Assembly: GCA_002155105.1 (NCBI GenBank)
Contig: MUZD01000016.1
Coordinates: forward strand, 1-41,324
Source of the DNA: Sedimentibacter sp. SX930
Lineage (GTDB): Bacteria > Bacillota > Bacilli > Lactobacillales > Aerococcaceae
Direction of reading: 5' to 3'
DNA length: 41,324 nt
Made by a program: the position numbers and the translations under genes
Shown: positions 34,107 to 41,324 of the stretch, piece after piece
How the letters are laid out: the number at the start of each line of letters is the position of its first letter
Numbering within the stretch: the first letter of the stretch is position 1
The notes under the pieces: model-generated
Told to the model about the DNA's origin: nothing
What the model saw: only the letters and a program-made list of their open reading frames with translations
The model's database searches: none

Positions 34107-34673
34107 TTAGCTTTCAATGCGTGAATCTTCATACGGATCTTCATGCGTACCTTCATCTCCGGGAACAACAGTTGTTTCCTGCTCCAAAACATCTTCCATT
34201 GACTTAATATCAGGATGAGAATCTGTCTCCGGCGTCTCTTGTAGGATTTGGTTGGACTCGACTGCATCCACGGTATCCGTTGCATCCACTTGGTCCAAAT
34301 TGAGTGAGGCTTCTTTATTAAAAAAGTCGTCCACTATCACAACGATTTCACCATCATCTAATTGCTTCTGATACCCTTCCAACAGCGTGTCTTCTTCTGG
34401 TTCCAATTCAGCGTCCTCTTTGTTGCTCGCATAATCACTGCTGGTGAAAATAGGGAAAGCCTGCATGATTTTCTCCCAAAGGGTAAGATGCTCGTCGATA
34501 GGATCCTCTGACTTTATTGTAGCGTCTGTGGAATTGATCAATTCATCATACTTCTTAGCTTCATTCGTTATAAGTGTAATATTCGATTCAGTGTATCCTT
34601 CTTGTCGCAAACCCTCTAAAACAGTATGAACTTCTGAAATGGTGCGGTAGGAGCCTTTTACAAACTTAGCCAT
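34107..34673 (-). CDS. YflT-domain general stress protein (GSP17M-like)
   Basis: A 188-residue soluble protein. The first 100 residues match the YflT/GSP17M domain (GSYRTISEVHTVLEGLRQEGY, then NITLITNEAKKYDEL, and GEIVVIVDD at the domain end). The rest is an acidic, probably disordered tail rich in Asp, Glu and Thr, longer than usual. ATG 34673 follows GGAGG at eight bases; ATG 34688 overlaps it. Family members are induced by general stress in Bacillus; molecular role unknown. Confidence 0.87.
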   Translation of the reverse strand: MAKFVKGSYRTISEVHTVLEGLRQEGYTESNITLITNEAKKYDELINSTDATIKSEDPIDEHLTLWEKIMQAFPIFTSSDYASNKEDAELEPEEDTLLEGYQKQLDDGEIVVIVDDFFNKEASLNLDQVDATDTVDAVESNQILQETPETDSHPDIKSMEDVLEQETTVVPGDEGTHEDPYEDSRIES

Positions 34674-34717
34674 ATTCATTACCTCCACTTTCTTCTTGGT
34701 TACGCTGTTACAGACTT

Positions 34718-34746
34718 ATTGTATAGAAAATTAACTTCACTAGCAA
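34718..34746 (-). promoter_or_regulatory. Promoter of the YflT-domain gene
   Basis: On the minus strand TTGCTA (34741-34746), a 17-base spacer, then TACAAT (34718-34723), 44 bases before the ATG. It is a housekeeping-type, not a sigma-B-type, promoter. Confidence 0.6.
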
Positions 34747-34853
34747 AGATAAAGCCTTTCCAAGAATCAAAGAGAGTTTAGCAACTGAACAAAACAAATA
34801 GAGGAAAATCCCTATCTACAGTAACCTAAAATTGGGGATATATTCAGCAGACA

Positions 34854-35837
<984 letters not shown>

Positions 35838-35909
35838 ATCGTTACTCCCCCTTTATTTTTGTAGAACAAAAGAATGAAGCTGAATATAATTGTCCTGTTG
35901 TTCATTATT

Positions 35910-35940
35910 AGTTTACTTGCTAAAGTTCACTTTAAGGCAA
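35910..35940 (-). promoter_or_regulatory. MerR-type promoter (19-bp spacer) of the aldo/keto reductase gene
   Basis: On the minus strand TTGCCT (35935-35940), a 19-base spacer, then TAAACT (35910-35915). The spacer holds the dyad TAAAGT-GA-ACTTTA (35921-35934). A stretched spacer with a central dyad is the hallmark of MerR-family activation, known for AdhR/NmlR-type aldehyde responses. Confidence 0.65.
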
Positions 35941-36079
35941 GCGTTTTCTTTATTTTTCACATTTTACTTGTCTTTCTTTCTTTCTGCAGCAGTATCTCTT
36001 ATCATTCCCCTCTCTGTACTAAGTCTTTATAAATGTTAAAATAATGAAGTGATTGAAATCAATTGAAGAGGTGGGAAAT

Positions 36080-36808
36080 GTGGAAACATTGATTTATAAT
36101 CTTTTAGCATACATAAACAATTCTCTTGATAAGGATATTAACTACCATATAGCAAAAACATTGCTCGAAAATTTTCATAAGATTGAGGGGTTTTCATTAG
36201 AAACAGCAGCAGAGGTATGTAATGTAGCCCCTTCTACCATTAATCGTTTCTGCAAAAGAATTGGTTTTAGAAATTTTTCAAACTTAAGAAATTCTGTAAT
36301 TAAGCATGGGGCACCTCTTGAAAAGAACGATATTGACCTTAGTGGAGATAGGTTTATAGAGCAATTAAAGGAAAACGTGGAAATAATTGAGAATATCCCA
36401 AGCGAACAGATTGAGCGGATTTTAAAACAAATCAGCACATCCCATAGAGTTGTCATATTAGGTTTTGAAAAGCATCAGATCCAAGCTTTGGAGTTACAAA
36501 AAAAAATACTTCTGGCAGGGAAATTTTCTGAATGTAATACAAATATTTTTAAACAAATGGATGTTCTGGACATATTGACAGAGGAAGATATGATCATCAC
36601 TATTTCTATACAGGGATACTTACTCTCAGAGGAATTCCTCTTATTTGAAAAACTTAAAAAGACAAAGGGAAAGAAATTACTCATTACCTTCTCGGAGCCA
36701 CATCAACATCTAGAATTATTTGATGAAATCTTACAGTGCGGAAAAATTGAAAATAGTGCTGTCAGTAGTCAAACGTTATTAAGATTGTTTGATGTATTGT
36801 TTCAATGA
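36080..36808 (+). CDS. RpiR-family regulator with divergent SIS domain
   Basis: A protein of about 242 residues. The helix-turn-helix is clear (LETAAEVCNVAPSTINRFCKR), as in RpiR proteins. The C-terminal half has the alternating strand-helix pattern of SIS (RVVILGFEKHQIQALEL, MIITISIQGYLLSEE), but the usual Gly-x-Gly-x-Ser and Ser-x-Ser/Gly sugar-phosphate motifs are missing, so ligand binding may differ. GTG 36080 has GAGGTGGG upstream; a TTG at 36053 is the only longer choice. A terminator separates it from the GH1 gene it probably controls. Confidence 0.83.
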   Translation: METLIYNLLAYINNSLDKDINYHIAKTLLENFHKIEGFSLETAAEVCNVAPSTINRFCKRIGFRNFSNLRNSVIKHGAPLEKNDIDLSGDRFIEQLKENVEIIENIPSEQIERILKQISTSHRVVILGFEKHQIQALELQKKILLAGKFSECNTNIFKQMDVLDILTEEDMIITISIQGYLLSEEFLLFEKLKKTKGKKLLITFSEPHQHLELFDEILQCGKIENSAVSSQTLLRLFDVLFQ

Positions 36809-36837
36809 TTCCAATAGCAACATTCTTCTTCGCCTTA

Positions 36838-36865
36838 AACTGGTCTCTTTTTGACCAGTTTTTTT
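36838..36865 (+). terminator. Rho-independent terminator between rpiR and the GH1 gene
   Basis: AACTGGTC pairs with GACCAGTT, 7-base loop, then a T run. No BglG-type antiterminator target was recognised over it. Confidence 0.82.
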
Positions 36866-36876
36866 AGCATCCCTAA

Positions 36877-38370
<1,494 letters not shown>

Positions 38371-38383
38371 ATAGAACTTACAA

Positions 38384-38413
38384 GGGGGTGTCTCAAAATG
38401 AGGCACCCTCTTT
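38384..38413 (+). terminator. Rho-independent terminator of the GH1 gene
   Basis: GGGGGTGTCTCA pairs with TGAGGCACCCTC (one or two G-T pairs) around AAA, then a short T run. Confidence 0.75.
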
Positions 38414-38438
38414 GCTTATAGATATGATAGCACCTATG

Positions 38439-38576
38439 TTATTCAAATTTAAGTGAGTAGTGCCCTGAGGAATGGTCCTTCAATAGGTTCATGGCCAGAT
38501 TGATTTGTTTTGCGAGTGTCGTAAAAGAAAAAGCAGTATCCATAAACCCGTTACATTCTCTATGTTCACTTTTTTC
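38439..38576 (-). pseudogene. Unidentified coding remnant
   Basis: A short open stretch of about 46 codons on the minus strand, bounded by stops, containing TLAKQINLAMNLLKDHSSG and ending LKFE. It has codon-like composition but no proper start region or ribosome site; an internal ATG is at 38543. It may be the C-terminal leftover of a lost gene, perhaps of a mobile element, but I do not recognise it. The rest of 38371-38689 holds only terminators. Confidence 0.2.
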
Positions 38577-38620
38577 CTTTTATCAAACGTTTCACCCCTT
38601 TTTAAGTTTAAGTTGAAATT

Positions 38621-38647
38621 AAAAAGAATCCTATCTTCATAGGATTC
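38621..38647 (-). terminator. Rho-independent terminator of the small membrane protein gene
   Basis: GAATCCTAT pairs with ATAGGATTC around 4 bases (38626-38647); on the minus strand TTTTT follows. Confidence 0.8.
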
Positions 38648-38689
38648 CAGATACGGACGTAAGTAGCTCTGTATAATTTCCGTTGTCCA

Positions 38690-38887
38690 TTAATTTGGTT
38701 GCAATAGCTGAGAAACTATTTCAGAGCTACCTGGCAGTAGCATAATTAACGAAACTACAATAAATAAAACCCCGATAACAAGCGACAAACTTACAATTTT
38801 AACTGAACATGAAACATCTTTATTTAATATACCTACTACAATAAGAGTGATACCTGCAAAGAGTATTAGAAAATACCAAAAACCCAT
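38690..38887 (-). CDS. Small hypothetical membrane protein
   Basis: A 65-residue protein with two membrane helices (about 3-22 and 30-52) joined by a short loop with NKDVSCSVK. GGAAGTAGGAG precedes the ATG and a good terminator follows, which supports a real gene although no family is recognised. It lies in the AT-rich, decayed stretch and has no functional neighbours. Confidence 0.6.
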   Translation of the reverse strand: MGFWYFLILFAGITLIVVGILNKDVSCSVKIVSLSLVIGVLFIVVSLIMLLPGSSEIVSQLLQPN

Positions 38888-39132
38888 TATATCTCCTACT
38901 TCCTTTTATTTTATTGTTGAAAGAAGTATACCCTTTAATTGTATATGATTTTATATAATTATTGTTATGTTTGTAATAAGGTTTCAGTAGAAATTATTTA
39001 TTGTGTTGATATGTTGAACTCTCAATCACTAGATATATCTATATTTTTCTTGTAGTAGTTAATAACAGTAATAACCAATATACGATTTCCGATCAAAAAT
39101 AACAGTATCAGCGTAATAAATCATCAATGTGA

Positions 39133-39348
39133 TCATTGATGACAATCAAACGATTTTTCAGTAATTGACCTTTTTTTCAGCGCTAAATTCCCGCCCTGAT
39201 TTTGGAATAATTTAACTTCAAGATCAGTTTCGAGATATTGGATATGTTGCGTGATGGCTGGTTTGGACAAACAGAGTTCTTGAGCAGTATTTGCATAATC
39301 CAAGCAATCCGCTAAAACCAGGAAAGTTTGGTAATGATAATCAATCAT
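39133..39348 (-). pseudogene. Truncated LysR-family regulator
   Basis: Only the N-terminal winged-helix part of a LysR regulator remains, about 60 of the usual 290-300 residues: FLVLADCLDYANTAQELCLS, then KPAITQHIQYLETDLEVKLF. After that the reading leaves the family pattern and stops at residue 71. AAAGGG precedes the ATG, so a short protein may still be made and could bind DNA without its effector domain. No effector-domain remainder was seen downstream (38888-39132 is AT-rich and empty). Confidence 0.7.
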
Positions 39349-39378
39349 GAAATCACCCTTTCATTTCTTATTGATGGC

Positions 39379-39651
39379 TTACCGGAAAGACAAATCTGAA
39401 ATCGCCTTAAAATGTGTTATTTCGGAAGCATTTTTTCTGAATAGAAGCATAGAGAGTCCAAAAAACAGCTTTGTGCTTGAATCGATGGAAGCATTTCTTA
39501 CTTTACCCGACGTTAGATAGTAAAGATAAAAGTTTGCGAAAACATCGGAAAGACTTGCACCTTCCAAATCCATTTCTTTCATGAAATCGTCTAATTCTTC
39601 TTTACTGACAATCAGATTGGCCAGTTTATTATAGTCCCCCAGTGGATAGAC
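39379..39651 (-). pseudogene. Unidentified gene fragment
   Basis: An open frame of 90 codons directly after an in-frame stop, with content that looks coding (KLANLIVSKEELDDFMKEMD, then SDVFANFYLYYLTSGKVR). The only ATG (39582) is internal and lacks a ribosome site, so the 5' part of a larger gene seems lost. I do not recognise the family. It lies immediately upstream of the truncated LysR gene on the same strand. Confidence 0.4.
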
Positions 39652-39701
39652 TTAGATGACTTTTCCCGGTGTCTTCCGTTGGATTTTTTCTATTTCTTAT
39701 T

Positions 39702-40211
39702 TTATAAATTGATTTTTTTCCATTTGCGAATTTTTGTTCTGAAGGTCGTAAATGGTGCTACAGCGTTGATGTGAATCCATTTCCAGAGAGGCCATTCCGC
39801 TTGTGTGGTTGCCCAATTTCTTTGTCTTGGTTCGAAAAGTTCTTTGTCCGTTAAGGCCTGAATCCATTCGTTTAAATCGGTAACTGCAGCATTTAAAAGA
39901 TCTATTTGTTTTTCTAATGGGTATTGGCCGTATTCTTCGTAGAAAGATTGATATAATCCTCCCAGATTATTCCATTTATAGCCATTCCCAGGCGTTTGTA
40001 CATCTTTTCCACCTTTCTCGTCCCTATCCCACTGCAGTAATAAATTGATCCAACCTAGTTGATAAGACACGTTCTCAGAAGGTGTCCTATTTACTTCATC
40101 ACTGCGTTTATTCTTTAGTTCTTCTGGAATACCTTCAAATTCAGCGATATACTTTTGATACTTATCTTGAATTGCTTCAAGCAAATCCTGCTTATTATTG
40201 TATGGTTTCAT
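39702..40211 (-). CDS. ClbS/DfsB-family four-helix-bundle protein (DUF1706)
   Basis: A 169-residue soluble protein. Family marks are the start KPYNNKQDLLEAIQDKYQKY, ENVSYQLGWINLLLQWDRDE, then GYKWNNLGGLYQSFYEEY and, near the end, NWATTQAEWPLWKWIHINAVAPF. Named members include ClbS, which protects against colibactin as a cyclopropane hydrolase, and DfsB; most members have no known role. AAGGAG precedes the ATG. It is intact although the genes around it are broken. Confidence 0.88.
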   Translation of the reverse strand: MKPYNNKQDLLEAIQDKYQKYIAEFEGIPEELKNKRSDEVNRTPSENVSYQLGWINLLLQWDRDEKGGKDVQTPGNGYKWNNLGGLYQSFYEEYGQYPLEKQIDLLNAAVTDLNEWIQALTDKELFEPRQRNWATTQAEWPLWKWIHINAVAPFTTFRTKIRKWKKINL

Positions 40212-40333
40212 TTTGAATTCTCCTTCTTTAGGATTTCAGACTTTTCTCCGGGCTTGCTATATGGCATTGAGCTATTGCTATCATTATAGATTTAGTCATA
40301 CCTTACATCTACAATGATAGACAAAATAGGCAG

Positions 40334-40498
40334 CTAGCCAATCCCAGCAACCTGGATTCCTAGGAACACATAACTGGGATCAAATGCAGAACCTGTCAAA
40401 TCAAGGTTTCCACCGGTCTGGTTACGACCTTCCGGGAATGCAGGCTGTAAATGGTTTAACACGATTTTGAACCAAAGCGGAATTTTTGAAGCTACATA
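40334..40498 (-). pseudogene. Unidentified C-terminal gene remnant
   Basis: A 54-codon open stretch on the minus strand with protein-like composition (KIVLNHLQPAFPEGRNQTGG, then DLTGSAFDPSYVFLG) that ends at a stop at 40334-40336 and begins right after another stop, with no start codon. It looks like the tail of a lost enzyme gene; the family was not recognised. Confidence 0.35.
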
Positions 40499-40558
40499 TT
40501 AGGTGTTATGCTAAGATACTTATGTACCAAACAATAACACTAAGCGCTGACATAATAA

Positions 40559-40794
40559 TACTGTAACAGCCTTACCAAAGATTATCTACGGCCAGTTGAA
40601 GGACAGTATTATGACCAACCTATAATTGAATTTCACCTTCCAAAATCGGATATAATAGAAGCTATGTATTCAATAGAACAACGATTAAAAGACGAGTCAA
40701 ATGAATCAGTAAGGTTTCTAAACTTTGCATAGAAAAGATTGACACATACCAGACTATCAATAACATAGAGAAAATTATTGAAAATAAGTATTAG
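40559..40794 (+). pseudogene. Frameshifted gene remnant
   Basis: A plus-strand open stretch starting after a stop at 40556-40558 reads DYLRPVEGQYYDQPIIEFHL and SDIIEAMYSIEQRLKDESNE, then hits a stop at 40730-40732. A different frame over the same end continues with coding-like SKLCIEKIDTYQTINNIEKI and stops at 40792-40794. This suggests one gene tail broken by a frameshift near 40715. No start is present and the family is not recognised. Confidence 0.4.
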
Positions 40795-41263
40795 TGCGTT
40801 TTTATAGGACAATACTCAGTCGTTTCTCCTCCTGTCATTGACTTTATATATATTTATTGAGTATAGTTGTTTTACGATAAGTTAAAGAAAATTGGCGGAC
40901 TCAAAACTATTAAGTTGAGAGAGGAAACCTATAGAAACGGGTTCTTATTGCAAAAAGGATCCCCCCTAGCTAATCTAGCGGGAAGATTCCAGGTTGAACT
41001 ACCTAGTTAGGGATACTGGCAGCCATTATGAATCAATCAAAGAATTCTGATATTCATTAGAGAAAGTAATTTTATAACGATGACACAATTAATGGGTTAC
41101 GCAACGAACGATATGAGGACTAGTTTCCGCTTATTACAAATAATTCTTAAGTTTTGCTTACATAGTAGGTCAATATATTAAATCAAACAGATATACAAAA
41201 AGAAGCGTGGATTAATGAAATTAAATAACAATAAAAATTTTTATTAGACAAAGGAGCTTTAAA
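40795..41263. other. AT-rich stretch without recognised genes
   Basis: No convincing reading frame, RNA gene or strong terminator was seen here. It joins the gene remnants to the last partial gene. Confidence 0.5.
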
Positions 41264-41324
41264 ATGACAAAAATGAAATATTTGAAAGTTATATTTTTAG
41301 TTATTATTGTTTCTTATATTATAG
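41264..41324 (+). CDS. Start of a hydrophobic protein, cut by the window end
   Basis: ATG 41264 follows AAGGAG by seven bases. The 20 residues available read MTKMKYLKVIFLVIIVSYII, a short basic start and a hydrophobic core, i.e. a signal peptide or membrane anchor. The gene continues beyond the window, so nothing about the function can be said. Confidence 0.6.
   Translation, partial: MTKMKYLKVIFLVIIVSYII

Noticed and set aside
36838-36865. BglG/LicT antiterminator target before the GH1 gene
   Set aside because: The hairpin is a plain terminator without a recognisable overlapping RAT sequence, and no antiterminator gene is nearby.

Overview
The window looks like chromosomal DNA of a low-G+C Gram-positive bacterium of the order Lactobacillales, most likely a Carnobacteriaceae member such as Trichococcus or a close relative. 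This is inferred from strong AGGAGG-type ribosome binding sites, the conserved dnaX-ebfC-recR-yaaL and tmk-yaaQ-holB-yaaT-yabA-yabB-yazA-rsmI gene orders, many PTS/RpiR sugar loci, a short ProB that ends after the kinase domain, and protein style. The genus is not proven.

Layout. (1) 1-500: the 5' end of a 16S rRNA gene on the minus strand, with a boxA-like leader and three evenly built tandem promoters. (2) 0.64-5.6 kb, plus strand: a HAD phosphatase, a candidate small RNA with its own terminator, proBA (proline synthesis), a glycine/D-amino-acid oxidase-type flavoenzyme and mscL. (3) 5.7-11.6 kb, minus strand: a seven-gene mannose-family PTS operon that starts with two dehydrogenases and contains an unusual membrane protein resembling a dead M28 peptidase. 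It is transcribed away from an RpiR regulator and a HAD phosphatase (11.7-13.5 kb, plus). The shared control region has a large perfect inverted repeat, a good promoter and a cre-like site. (4) 13.6-20.0 kb, minus: the housekeeping cluster tmk to rsmI plus a YdcF-type protein. (5) 20.2-27.9 kb: an inserted accessory block with an MFS transporter, 6-phospho-alpha-glucosidase and EIICB (glvA, glvC), their RpiR regulator, and a marR-ABC exporter pair with two clear operators. A three-unit 51-bp repeat array sits at its edge. (6) 28.1-31.5 kb, minus: yaaL, recR, ebfC, dnaX, the other half of the housekeeping cluster. (7) 31.6-38.4 kb: stress and catabolic singletons (VOC dioxygenase-like protein, VIT transporter, GlsB/YeaQ protein, YflT-domain protein, aldo/keto reductase with a MerR-style promoter, RpiR regulator and GH1 6-phospho-beta-glucosidase). 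(8) 38.4-41.3 kb: an AT-rich, decayed region with a small membrane protein, a truncated LysR, other gene remnants, an intact ClbS/DfsB-type protein, about 1 kb with no intact gene, and the start of a hydrophobic protein cut by the window end.

How it fits together. The sugar loci follow one plan: a SIS-domain RpiR regulator beside or divergent from its targets, palindromic operators over the promoter, and cre-like sites for CcpA. The PTS operon at 5.7-11.6 kb probably imports and phosphorylates a sugar acid or keto-sugar, which the 2-hydroxyacid dehydrogenase and the iron-type dehydrogenase then reduce; the substrate is a guess. The alpha-glucoside system has no EIIA of its own and must borrow one. 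The most novel-looking items are the sRNA candidate at 1570-1665 with an 11-bp-spaced direct-repeat promoter, the M28-like membrane protein and matching acidic tails in the PTS operon, and the 51-bp repeat array.
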